Source: Saccharopolyspora soli (lineage in GTDB: Bacteria > Actinomycetota > Actinomycetes > Mycobacteriales > Pseudonocardiaceae). Taken from it: a stretch of 64,000 nucleotides of DNA. This document shows positions 33,209-40,877 of this stretch, piece by piece; the first letter of the stretch is position 1, and each line of letters begins with the position of its first letter. The stretch is taken from assembly GCF_022678645.1 (NCBI RefSeq), contig NZ_JALBWV010000048.1:1-64000 (forward strand). Direction: 5' to 3'. Under the pieces are notes generated by a model. That model was not told where the DNA came from. It saw nothing but the letters and a program-made list of their open reading frames with translations, and ran no database searches. Position numbers and translations under genes: made by a program.

Positions 33209-34098
33209 TGTCGACGACCATCGAGATCGCGAAGCCCGTCCCGCCGCGGGTGCCGACGGTGCGCGGACGAAGAGACCGCAACCGGCTGCGGCCGGTGACG
33301 TTGATCTTCGTCGTGCTGGTCATGCTGGGCTCGCTGGTGCCCTTCTACTGGCTGATCAACACATCGCTGAAGACCGGCGGCGATCTGTCCGCCGGGTCGC
33401 TCTACCCCACCAACCCCTCGGCGCAGAACTACCTGGAAGTCATCCGCAACGGCAATTTCCTCACCGCGCTGGGGAATTCGGTGCTGGTCGGGGTCATCAC
33501 GACCAGCCTCGCGCTGCTGTTCGCGTCGTTGGCCGCCTACGCGCTGGCACGGCTCAAGCTCCGCCGGAAGGGGCTGATCCTCAGCCTCGTGCTATCGGTC
33601 ACCACGTTCCCGGTGATCGCCATCGCCGCGCCGATCTTCACGATCTGGAGCGACATCGGCCTCTACGACACGTTGGCCGGGCTCATCATCCCCAAGCTCA
33701 CCTTCGCGCTGCCGATGGCGATCTTCGTGCTCACCTCGTTCTTCCGCGAAATCCCCTTCGAACTGGAGGAATCCGCGCTGATCGACGGTGCGACCCCGTT
33801 CCAGGCATTCCGCAAGATCATCCTGCCGCTGGCGGTGCCCGGCATCGCCACCACCGCGATCCTGGTGTTCATCTCGGTGTGGAACGAGTTCCTGCTGGCC
33901 GTCACGCTCACCTCCACCCCGGCGGCCCGGACCGTGCCGGTGGCCATCGCGTTCTTCTCCGGCAGCAACGAGTTCGAGCAGCCGATCGGCACCATCAGCG
34001 CGGCATCGGTGCTGGTCACCATCCCGCTGCTGATCGTGGTGCTGATCTTCCAGAAGCGCATCGTGGCCGGTCTGACCGCCGGTGCGATCAAAGGCTGA
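33208..34098 (+). CDS. Sugar ABC transporter permease (MalG type)
   Basis: A 296-residue permease with six hydrophobic segments. The EAA loop reads EESALIDGATPFQAFRKIIL. The segment WNEFLLAVTLT near the C-terminus is characteristic of MalG-type subunits. ATG overlaps the preceding stop (ATGA at 33207-33210). The partner permease is directly upstream. The dehydrogenase follows after 31 bp. Confidence 0.88.
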   Translation: MSTTIEIAKPVPPRVPTVRGRRDRNRLRPVTLIFVVLVMLGSLVPFYWLINTSLKTGGDLSAGSLYPTNPSAQNYLEVIRNGNFLTALGNSVLVGVITTSLALLFASLAAYALARLKLRRKGLILSLVLSVTTFPVIAIAAPIFTIWSDIGLYDTLAGLIIPKLTFALPMAIFVLTSFFREIPFELEESALIDGATPFQAFRKIILPLAVPGIATTAILVFISVWNEFLLAVTLTSTPAARTVPVAIAFFSGSNEFEQPIGTISAASVLVTIPLLIVVLIFQKRIVAGLTAGAIKG

Positions 34099-34129
34099 AC
34101 ACACCTGTCACAGTCGAAGGAGCCCGTTC

Positions 34130-35215
34130 ATGAGTGACCCAACGCTTCGGGTCGGTGTCGTCGGCGTCGGTTGGGCTGGCCAGCAGCACCTCGCCGCCCA
34201 CCACGCGCTGCCGAACGTCGAGATCGTGGCCATCGCCGGTAAGGAACCCGACCTGCTCAGCTCGCTCGGCGCGCAGTACGGCGCGCCGATGTTGTTCGAC
34301 AGCTGGGAAAAGCTCGTCGAGGTGCCAGAACTGGACGCGGTCAGCATCGCCGTCCCCACCTTCCTGCACGCCCCGATCGCCATCGCCGCCCTGAAGCGCG
34401 GCTTGCACGTGCTGAGCGAGAAACCGCTGGCGCGCAACGCCGTCGAGGGCCAGCAGATGGTGGACACGGCGCGCGCCGCCGGTCGAGTGCTCGACGTCGT
34501 GTTCAACCACCGGCTGCGCGGCGACATCCAGACCCTCGCCGAGATCATCCGCCGGGGCGAGGTGGGGCGGCCGTACTACGCGAAGGCGTCCTGGCTGCGG
34601 CGGCGCGGAATCCCGAGTCTGGGCAGCTGGTTCACCAACCAGGAGATGTCCGGGGGCGGCCCGTTGGCCGACATCGGCGTGCACGTGCTCGACTACGCGC
34701 TCTTCCTGCTCGGCGAGCCGCGCGCGATTTCGGTCAGCGCGGTCACCTACGCCGAGCTCGGGCACCGCAACATCGGTGAGATGAAGTGGAGCGCCAAGAG
34801 CAGCGCCGACTCGAAGTTCGAGGTGGAGGACTTCGCGGCAGCCTTCATCCGGTTGGAAGGCGGTGGCACGCTGGTGCTGGAGACGTCGTGGGCGGCGTTC
34901 CGGGATCCGACCGACCTGATCGATTTCAGCCTCCTGGGCACCGAAGGCGGCGCCGAGCTCAGGGCCGTCGGCGCGACGAAATGCCCGGTCGCCGACTTGC
35001 GCGTCTACAAGGACACCGACGGTGAGATAGCGGACTACTCGCCGACGGCGGAGCCGGGCCGAGCGCACGCCGGGGTGGTCGAGAACTTCGTCCGCGTGCT
35101 GCGCACCCCGCAGGAGTGGGCGGCGAACGACGGCTCCCTCGCCCTGAAACGGGCTCGCGTGATCGACGCCTGCTACCAATCCGCCAACGAGAAGAGGGAG
35201 ATCACGGTCGAATGA
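34130..35215 (+). CDS. Gfo/Idh/MocA-family sugar dehydrogenase (ThuB-like context)
   Basis: A 361-residue oxidoreductase: Rossmann loop GVGWAGQQH near residue 12, EKPLARNAVEGQQM with the family lysine, and DIGVHVLDYALFLLG with Asp-x3-His. ATG at 34130 follows AAGGAG. It is translated between the permeases and the ThuA-like gene, whose ATG overlaps its stop. In rhizobial trehalose utilisation the ThuA/ThuB pair, a Gfo/Idh/MocA dehydrogenase and ThuA, acts on the imported disaccharide through a 3-keto form; the same logic may apply here. Confidence 0.84.
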   Translation: MSDPTLRVGVVGVGWAGQQHLAAHHALPNVEIVAIAGKEPDLLSSLGAQYGAPMLFDSWEKLVEVPELDAVSIAVPTFLHAPIAIAALKRGLHVLSEKPLARNAVEGQQMVDTARAAGRVLDVVFNHRLRGDIQTLAEIIRRGEVGRPYYAKASWLRRRGIPSLGSWFTNQEMSGGGPLADIGVHVLDYALFLLGEPRAISVSAVTYAELGHRNIGEMKWSAKSSADSKFEVEDFAAAFIRLEGGGTLVLETSWAAFRDPTDLIDFSLLGTEGGAELRAVGATKCPVADLRVYKDTDGEIADYSPTAEPGRAHAGVVENFVRVLRTPQEWAANDGSLALKRARVIDACYQSANEKREITVE

Positions 35216-35958
35216 GCCAGTCGCTGCGGATCACGGTGTGGAACGAGGGTGTCCACGAGTCCACGAAGGACCCTGCCGGGATGGCCGCGTACTACCCGGA
35301 CGGCATCCACGGTGCCATCGCCGCCGGAATCGGCGGTCAGCTGCCGGATGCGACCGTTCGTACCGCACTGCTCAGCGATCCGGAGCACGGACTGGGCGAG
35401 GCCGTGCTGGCGGAGACCGACGTGCTGCTGTGGTGGGGCCACAAGGCGCACCGCCAGGTCGACGACGACGTGGTCGACCGGGTGCAGCGGCACGTGCTCG
35501 GCGGGATGGGACTGCTGGTGCTGCACTCCGGGCACTTCTCGAAGATCTTCACCCGGCTGCTGGGCACCACCTGCTCGCTGAGCTGGCGCAACGCCGCCGA
35601 ACGGGAAGTGCTGTGGACCGTTGCCCCGACGCACCCGATCGCCGAGGGGGTGCCCAACCCGCTGGTGATCCCCGAACAGGAGACCTACGGCGAGTTCTTC
35701 GACATCCCAACGCCGGACGAACTCGTCTTCATCAGCTCGTTCACCGGCGGCGAGGTGTTCCGCTCCGGAGTGACGTTCCACCGCGGCCAGGGCCGCATCT
35801 TCTACTTCAGCCCAGGCGACGAACGCTACCCGGTCTACAACCAGCCGGAGATCCACCGGATCCTCGCCAACGGCATCCGCTGGGCCGCACAACCCGATCT
35901 ACCCCGCGCGGCACCAACCGTCTCCAACCCACCCCGCAACTGGTTCGACCCGGAGTGA
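35212..35958 (+). CDS. ThuA-like (trehalose utilisation family) protein
   Basis: A 248-residue cytosolic protein with the ThuA fold: RITVWNEGVHESTKDPAGMA at the start, DVLLWWGHKAHRQV, GMGLLVLHSGHFSKIF, then the ETYGEFFDIPTPDELVFISS and GRIFYFSPGDERYPVYN segments. ATG at 35212 overlaps the preceding TGA. The family is a glutamine-amidotransferase-like fold without its Cys, working with a sugar dehydrogenase. It is the last gene of the ABC-sugar operon; a long hairpin follows. Confidence 0.84.
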   Translation: MSQSLRITVWNEGVHESTKDPAGMAAYYPDGIHGAIAAGIGGQLPDATVRTALLSDPEHGLGEAVLAETDVLLWWGHKAHRQVDDDVVDRVQRHVLGGMGLLVLHSGHFSKIFTRLLGTTCSLSWRNAAEREVLWTVAPTHPIAEGVPNPLVIPEQETYGEFFDIPTPDELVFISSFTGGEVFRSGVTFHRGQGRIFYFSPGDERYPVYNQPEIHRILANGIRWAAQPDLPRAAPTVSNPPRNWFDPE

Positions 35959-35961
35959 CGC

Positions 35962-36012
35962 GAGTGAAGGGCACCTTCGACCGGCATAGTCGGTCAAAGG
36001 TGCCCTTCACTC
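35962..36012. terminator. Bidirectional terminator-type hairpin
   Basis: GAGTGAAGGGCACCTT-GACCG at 35962-35982 pairs with the complementary arm 35991-36012, with one mismatch or bulge. It lies between the convergent ThuA-like and PQQ-type dehydrogenase genes. Confidence 0.65.
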
Positions 36013-36029
36013 TTCACCCGGTCGCGTGC

Positions 36030-37052
36030 TCAGAACGTGACGCTGAGGATGCGGTCATCATCGGGGACGGGAACGCCGTTGTTGTCGCGGTTGGACGTGG
36101 TGACCCACAGGGTGCCGTCGGGTGCTGGGAGGACGGTGCGCAACCGGCCGAACTCGCCCTGGAACAACGCCGTCGGCTGCCCCAGCGTGCCGTCGTCGTT
36201 CAGCGGGATCTGCCACAGCCGCTGGCCGCGCAGCGCCGCGACGTAAACCGCACCCTGGTGGATCGCCAGGCCGCTGGGCGACGCCTCCGCGGTCGGCCAG
36301 GTGACCAGCGGGTCCACGAACTGGTCGTTGCCGCACTGGCCCTCGCACACCGGCCAACCGTAGTTCTTGCCAGCATCGATCCGGTTGACCTCGTCCCAGG
36401 TGTTCTGCCCCAACTCCGCGGAGAACAACCGACCCGCGCCGTCCCAGGCCAGGCCCTGCGGGTTGCGGTGACCCATCGAGTAGACCAGCGAATCCCCGAA
36501 CGGATTGCCCGGTGCTGGGGCGCCGTCCGGGGTCATCCGGAGGATCTTGCCGTTGAGCGAGTTCACGTCCTGCGAACTGTCCGGGTCCTGCGCGTCACCG
36601 GTGGTGGCGTAGAGCATGCCGTCCGGACCGAAGGCCAGTCGACCGCCGTTGTGGTACTGGTTCTTCCGGATGCCGGTCAGGATCGGTTGCGGGGCCTCAC
36701 CTAGGCGCAGCTTGGCGATCCGGTTGTCCTCGGCGGTGCTGTAGAAGATGAACACCGTCTGGTCGGACTCGAAGTTCGGCGACGCGGCGAGCCCCATCAG
36801 GCCGCCTTCGCCGTCGGTGGGTTGCGAGTCCTCGATCCGCTGCACCTCGGTGACCTGCCCGTCTTTCCACGACATGATCTGCCCGGTGTCGCGCTGGGTG
36901 AACAACGCCGAGGAATCCGGCAGGAACGTCAGGCCCCAGGGGATCTCCAGCCCGGTGGCGACCGGCGTCGCCTCGGCCGCCGAAGCGGTCAGGGGGAACA
37001 CCAGCGTCAGTGCTGCGGCACAGGCGACGATCGCACTGGTGCGACGGATCAT
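36030..37052 (-). CDS. Secreted PQQ-dependent-type aldose sugar dehydrogenase
   Basis: 340 residues. Signal peptide at about 1-25 (RRTSAIVACAAALTLVFPLT, cleavage ASA-A). The mature part is a six-bladed propeller of the soluble glucose dehydrogenase/YliI type: GLEIPWGLTFLPDSS, EGGLMGLAASPNF, KNQYHNGGRLAFGPDGMLYA with the catalytic-type His, YSMGHRNPQGLAWD and GKNYGWPVCEGQCG. It would oxidise aldoses outside the cell if PQQ is available; no PQQ synthesis genes are in the window. ATG at 37052 follows AAGGAGG. Monocistronic. Confidence 0.83.
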   Translation of the reverse strand: MIRRTSAIVACAAALTLVFPLTASAAEATPVATGLEIPWGLTFLPDSSALFTQRDTGQIMSWKDGQVTEVQRIEDSQPTDGEGGLMGLAASPNFESDQTVFIFYSTAEDNRIAKLRLGEAPQPILTGIRKNQYHNGGRLAFGPDGMLYATTGDAQDPDSSQDVNSLNGKILRMTPDGAPAPGNPFGDSLVYSMGHRNPQGLAWDGAGRLFSAELGQNTWDEVNRIDAGKNYGWPVCEGQCGNDQFVDPLVTWPTAEASPSGLAIHQGAVYVAALRGQRLWQIPLNDDGTLGQPTALFQGEFGRLRTVLPAPDGTLWVTTSNRDNNGVPVPDDDRILSVTF

Positions 37053-37280
37053 CGCAGCCTCCTTCCATCGCGGACGCCGACGACGGCGGCGTGGGTGGTG
37101 GTGAGGCGGCGGATCACCACGAATGATCCAAACACGGCAAAACCACCCTCCGTACCGCCGCCAGGACGCATCGAACGCCGACGTTCAGGGCCCATCCCGG
37201 CGAATCCGGCCACCCAGCACGACCCGGCGCGCAACATGATCATGTGCGTGGTCGCATTCCGGCGTTGGAGGGGAATTCCG

Positions 37281-37880
37281 TTGGACAACACCGACATCCT
37301 GGTTCATCGACTAGCGAAGCTGCCCGTCGCCAACATCTCCGATGCGATGGAGCGCCTCAACGTGTGCGACTCGGGTATTCGCACGACGTGGCCGGGCGCG
37401 GTGCTCGTCGGCCGAGCCCGCACCGTGCTGACGCGATCAGGTGACAACCTCTGGGTGCACCACGCGGTCGCGGCGATCCAACCCGGCGAGGTGCTGGCGG
37501 TCGCTGGTGGTGGCGACGTCTCCCGAGCCCTGGTCGGCGAACTCGTCGCCGGTCGCGCCAAGGCCCGCGGTTGCGCGGGAATCGTGATCGACGGCGCGGT
37601 CCGCGACGTGCCCGCGTTCCAGCGGCTCGACATCCCGGTCTTCGCCCGCGCCGTGACCCCGGCGGGCCCGTACAAGTTCGGCCCCGGCTACCTGGACCGC
37701 CCGATAGCGGTCGGCGGAGTGGTGGTCGCCCCCGGCGACTACCTGGTCGGCGACGCGGACGGCGTCGCGGTGGTGGCCGCGGACCAAGCAGCGGAAGTCG
37801 CAGCGGCGGCAGAGCGCCAGTCGGCCAAGGAAGAACTCGAACGAACCCGAATAGCCCAATCCCTAGCCGAACCCAACTGA
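37281..37880 (+). CDS. RraA-like aldolase/decarboxylase (4-hydroxy-4-methyl-2-oxoglutarate aldolase family)
   Basis: A 199-residue RraA-fold protein. The family signatures are ISDAMERL, GIVIDGAVRDVPAFQ (ligand Arg-Asp) and VVVAPGDYLVGDADGVAVV. Members cleave 4-carboxy-4-hydroxy-2-oxo acids to pyruvate (plus oxaloacetate or pyruvate) or decarboxylate oxaloacetate; true RraA inhibits RNase E. TTG at 37281 is chosen because GGAGGGG lies 7 bp upstream; an ATG at 37240 is possible. In this region, rich in hydroxy-acid catabolism, an aldolase role is more likely. Confidence 0.78.
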   Translation: MDNTDILVHRLAKLPVANISDAMERLNVCDSGIRTTWPGAVLVGRARTVLTRSGDNLWVHHAVAAIQPGEVLAVAGGGDVSRALVGELVAGRAKARGCAGIVIDGAVRDVPAFQRLDIPVFARAVTPAGPYKFGPGYLDRPIAVGGVVVAPGDYLVGDADGVAVVAADQAAEVAAAAERQSAKEELERTRIAQSLAEPN

Positions 37881-37992
37881 CCGAGTACGGCCGCCTCCCT
37901 CATCGAGATCGATATCGCTGGTCGCGGCGTCGGTCTATGGACTCAAACACCTACACTGCGGAGGTGAACGTCTGTGGGAGGGTGGTTCGGGA

Positions 37993-38223
37993 GTGATCAA
38001 CAGGAGTCGGCTCACCGTTTTGTTGGTGCGCACGTCGCTGTTCTTCGTGGCCGCCCTCGTCCTGGGCGTCGTCTACGGCTGGCCGTGGTTCGCGGTCGTC
38101 GCCGCGGCGCTGACCGGTGGCGCCGCGCTCGTGCAACTCGGCGGGGTCCTGTGGCTGCGGCGCGCCGAGCAGCGGCATCCGGAGTCGGCGAAAGAGCAGG
38201 TCACACCGGGCGGGTTCTTGTGA
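37993..38223 (+). CDS. Small two-segment membrane protein, 76 aa
   Basis: Unrecognised. GTG at 37993 starts a peptide with two hydrophobic segments (LTVLLVRTSLFFVAALVLGV and WFAVVAAALTGGAALVQLGG) followed by a charged tail, LRRAEQRHPESAKEQVTPGG. It lies 68 bp before CsoR and 17 bp before the CsoR-type operator; it may be unrelated to the copper genes. Confidence 0.55.
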   Translation: MINRSRLTVLLVRTSLFFVAALVLGVVYGWPWFAVVAAALTGGAALVQLGGVLWLRRAEQRHPESAKEQVTPGGFL

Positions 38224-38240
38224 GCGGGGTTTGCCGAAAT

Positions 38241-38256
38241 TACCCCCCTAGGGTAT
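38241..38256. promoter_or_regulatory. CsoR-type operator
   Basis: TACCCCCCTAGGGTAT at 38241-38256 is the G/C-tract pseudo-palindrome expected for CsoR family repressors. It lies 36 bp before the first csoR start, so autoregulation is expected. Confidence 0.7.
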
Positions 38257-38291
38257 AAAGGCGGGTAGCGCGGAGCACTCGGGAGGATTCG

Positions 38292-38573
38292 ATGCACGGC
38301 TACACGCACAACAAGGACGACTACGCCAAGCGACTGCGCCGGATCGAGGGTCAGGTGCGTGGCTTGGCGCGGATGATCGACAACGACGAGTACTGCATCG
38401 ACGTGCTCACCCAGGTCTCGGCCACCACCAAGGCGCTGCAGGCCGTCGCCCTCGGTCTGCTCGACGAGCACCTCAAGCACTGCGTGTCCGAGGCGCTAGT
38501 GGAGGGCGGCGGGCAGGCCGACGAGAAGATCCGCGAGGCCAGCGACGCGATCGCGCGCCTGGTCAAGTCCTGA
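38292..38573 (+). CDS. csoR: CsoR-family copper-sensing repressor (copy 1)
   Basis: 93 residues, all helical. The Cu(I) ligands are present as Cys35, His60 and Cys64 (DEYCIDVL, DEHLKHC). MHGYTHNKDDYAKRLRRIEG and GQVRGLARMI are the DNA-binding face. The x-Cys-His-Cys pattern fits copper sensing better than the formaldehyde (FrmR) or persulfide (CstR) types. A canonical operator precedes it and GGGAGG precedes the ATG. The DUF6153-like and DUF305 genes downstream are probably in its regulon. A close paralogue is at 39732. Confidence 0.86.
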   Translation: MHGYTHNKDDYAKRLRRIEGQVRGLARMIDNDEYCIDVLTQVSATTKALQAVALGLLDEHLKHCVSEALVEGGGQADEKIREASDAIARLVKS

Positions 38574-38609
38574 CAGGCGGATCGATCCGGTCTCAGTAAG
38601 GTGGAGCCC

Positions 38610-38969
38610 GTGCGAGCTCGGTCGGAGCTGATCAAGTGGGGACTGCTGGTGGTCCTCGCGCTGTGCGTGGTGCTGATGCACCACGTGCCCGCGCAGCACG
38701 ACCAGGCCCATCCTCCCGCAGCGGTCGCGACGCATTCCGCGATGGCGGCCGAGCACAGCGCCCCGTCTCCGATGCCGGATCACGGCCTGTTGCACCTGTG
38801 CCTGGCGATCGCCGCTGGGTTCGTCCTGCTCCTGCTCCCGCTGCTGCGCCGCATCGCCAGCGCGTTGGCCGAGCCGTCGAGGCTGCTCATGCGGACGGCG
38901 CTCGAGCAGCTCCGACCGCCCACCCCGGTACCTCGTCGCCTCGCGGTTTTGTGCGTGCTCCGGCGCTGA
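38610..38969 (+). CDS. DUF6153-like small membrane protein
   Basis: 119 residues with an N-terminal hydrophobic segment (LLVVLALCVVLMHHV) and a second one (GLLHLCLAIAAGFVLLLLPL), separated by a His- and Met-rich exposed loop (HHVPAQHDQAHPP, ATHSAMAAEHSAPSPMPDH). The His/Met-rich loop suggests metal binding outside the membrane, in keeping with the copper context. GTG at 38610 follows GGTGGAG; GTG 38601 is an alternative. It lies 36 bp after csoR and 82 bp before the DUF305 gene. Confidence 0.65.
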   Translation: MRARSELIKWGLLVVLALCVVLMHHVPAQHDQAHPPAAVATHSAMAAEHSAPSPMPDHGLLHLCLAIAAGFVLLLLPLLRRIASALAEPSRLLMRTALEQLRPPTPVPRRLAVLCVLRR

Positions 38970-39051
38970 TGGACAGCTGAACAGCCGCGGACCCGATGCC
39001 GTGGCTGGACCCGCCATGTCTTGATTCAGCGCACGAAAGACGAGGAAAACC

Positions 39052-39663
39052 ATGAAACGCACACGCGTGCTCAGCATCGCGATCGGCGTGGTCGCGGCAG
39101 CGGCCGTGCTGGCCGGTTGCGGTGGTGGCGAGGACATGGGCAACATGCCCGGCCACGGAGCGCCGACCAGCACGGCCCAACCGGAGGGCAGCGGCCAAGC
39201 CGCGCACAACGCGGCCGACGTGACCTTCGCGCAGGGCATGATCCCGCACCACCAGCAGGCGATCGAGATGGCCCGGCTGGCGCCGGAGCGCGCCCAGTCC
39301 GAGGAGGTCAAGAACCTCGCCCGGCAGATCGAGGCCGCGCAGGGCCCGGAGATCGAAACGCTCACCGGCTGGCTGCGCGACTGGGGTGCCGCGGAGTCCA
39401 TGCCCGGTATGCAGCACGGTGACATGGGCCACGGCGGCATGATGTCGGACGAGGAGATGGGTCAACTCAGCCAGGCTCGGGGCGCGGACTTCGACCGGCA
39501 GTTCCTGGCGATGATGATCAAGCACCACGAGGGCGCGGTCGCCATGTCGCAGACCGAGCTGAGCAGCGGCCAGTTCCCAGCGGCCAAGCAACTGGCCCAG
39601 CGGATCATCGACACCCAGCAGGCCGAGATCAACACCATGCGGGGTCTGCAGTCCCAGACCTGA
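39052..39663 (+). CDS. DUF305 lipoprotein, probable copper-binding
   Basis: 203 residues. The lipobox VLAGCGGG near residue 23 anchors it outside. It holds two DUF305-type motifs, AQGMIPHHQQAIEMA and MIKHHEGAVAMSQTEL, and a Met/His-rich middle (SMPGMQHGDMGHGGMM) typical of extracellular Cu(I) binders. DUF305 proteins usually accompany copper resistance genes. ATG at 39052. It sits between two CsoR genes and ends at a long hairpin. Confidence 0.84.
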   Translation: MKRTRVLSIAIGVVAAAAVLAGCGGGEDMGNMPGHGAPTSTAQPEGSGQAAHNAADVTFAQGMIPHHQQAIEMARLAPERAQSEEVKNLARQIEAAQGPEIETLTGWLRDWGAAESMPGMQHGDMGHGGMMSDEEMGQLSQARGADFDRQFLAMMIKHHEGAVAMSQTELSSGQFPAAKQLAQRIIDTQQAEINTMRGLQSQT

Positions 39664-39670
39664 TCGGATG

Positions 39671-39726
39671 ACGAGTGAGGGGCACCCGTGACCAAGTAAC
39701 TGGGTCACGGGTGCCCCTCACCTCGT
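39671..39726. terminator. Bidirectional terminator hairpin
   Basis: An 18-bp perfect stem (TGAGGGGCACCCGTGACC, 39676-39693, with its complement 39703-39720), extended by ACGAG/CTCGT with one extra base. It lies between the convergent DUF305 and second csoR genes. Confidence 0.75.
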
Positions 39727-39731
39727 CTCGT

Positions 39732-40013
39732 TCAGGATTTGACGAGCCGGGCGATGGCTTCGCTGGCCTCCCGCACCTTGTCGTCGGCGTTCCGGCCGCC
39801 CTCGGCCAGGGCTTCGGCCACGCAGTGCTTGAGGTGCTCGTCCAGCAGCCGCAGCGACACCGCCTGCAGCCCCTTGGTCGCCGCGGAGATCTGGGTCAGG
39901 ATGTCGATGCAGTACTTGTCTTCCTCGATCATCCGGGCCAACCCGCGGATCTGCCCCTCGATGCGCGCCAGGCGCTTGAGGTAGTTGTCCTTGTCCTGGG
40001 TGTATCCGTGCAT
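39732..40013 (-). CDS. CsoR-family copper-sensing repressor (copy 2)
   Basis: 93 residues, the same length as copy 1 and about 75-80% identical by eye, with the same ligands Cys35, His60, Cys64 (DKYCIDIL, DEHLKHC). ATG at 40013 follows GGGAG. It is convergent with the DUF305 gene, so the two repressors bracket the copper island. I do not see a TACCC...GGGTA operator before this copy, so it may not autoregulate in the same way. Confidence 0.86.
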   Translation of the reverse strand: MHGYTQDKDNYLKRLARIEGQIRGLARMIEEDKYCIDILTQISAATKGLQAVSLRLLDEHLKHCVAEALAEGGRNADDKVREASEAIARLVKS

Positions 40014-40248
40014 CTCCCGCTCCCATCACCGGCCAGCCGCTCAAGCGTACCGACGACCGGAAGCGCGACAGCCGCGTCGACCAGCGGACTTCTCGCGCCC
40101 GGACCGCACCTGTTGGCCAGATATGCGAACACATCGGTGAACTGGCCCGATCAACGGAGATCGTTGCCCGGCGCAGGTGTGCCGTCGCGCTTCGCCGGGT
40201 AGGGCAACTGGGCGCCAGCGAACCCCACCGTTACCGGAGGTGGTAGCA

Positions 40249-40533
40249 ATGGCCGCAACAGCTCGGTTGCCCGAACCGGTCAGCGAAGCCTGGCACTGGC
40301 AACTCCACGCCGCCTGTCGCGAGCTGAGCACGAGCCGGTTCTTCCATCCGGAGAACGAACGCGGCAGCGCCCGGGACAACCGCGAACGGCGGGCGAAGCT
40401 CGTCTGCCACCAGTGCCCGGTGCTGCCGCAGTGCCGGGCGCACGCGCTGAAAGCCCGCGAACCCTACGGCGTCTGGGGCGGTCTGGGCGAACGCGAGCGG
40501 CGGGACCTCATCGCCCGCGGCCGAACCGCCTGA
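40249..40533 (+). CDS. WhiB-family iron-sulfur regulator (WhiB3/WhiD-like)
   Basis: 94 residues. Four cysteines for a [4Fe-4S] cluster: Cys23 (HAACRE), Cys53 and Cys56 (LVCHQCP), Cys62 (PQCRAHAL). The GVWGG turn is followed by the basic GERERRDLIARGR tail that contacts DNA or sigma factor. EAWHWQL and FFHPENERG before the second cysteine resemble WhiB3/WhiD more than WhiB1 or WhiB2. ATG at 40249 follows GGAGG. A hairpin follows. Upstream is CAGATATGCGAACAC, also seen before the IclR gene. Confidence 0.85.
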   Translation: MAATARLPEPVSEAWHWQLHAACRELSTSRFFHPENERGSARDNRERRAKLVCHQCPVLPQCRAHALKAREPYGVWGGLGERERRDLIARGRTA

Positions 40534-40544
40534 CCGCATGTCCC

Positions 40545-40592
40545 TGTGCTGCCCAATGGAAATCCACGACGCGAATTCCGTTGGGCAGCACA
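40545..40592 (+). terminator. Hairpin after whiB
   Basis: TGTGCTGCCCAA-GGAA pairs with TTCC-TTGGGCAGCACA across a 12-base loop. It lies 12 bp after the stop, with no clear T-run. The following 285 bp to the Bcr gene are relatively AT-rich and hold only promoter-like sequence (TTGACA near 40652). Confidence 0.6.
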
Positions 40593-40877
40593 ATGATCAG
40601 TTCGGCGGCACTTGATTCTCTTCAGGTGGGGCCGGTCCGGAAAAATTCATTTGACATTCTCGCGGTACATCATTTTCGTCCACAGTGGATATTTAGCGAC
40701 GTTAACCGTAACGTGCGCGAAACATGGCCTGGAACAACGTGTTCTCGCTGATGGCACACCGATGTAGTCCGCATCACAGCAGATTCAGCACGCCCTCGGG
40801 AACAAAACGATCGAGCCGCTTGCTGAAGCCCGAGTCAGTTTCTCCTCACCCACCCGCGGTGAATTCGAAAGGTAACG

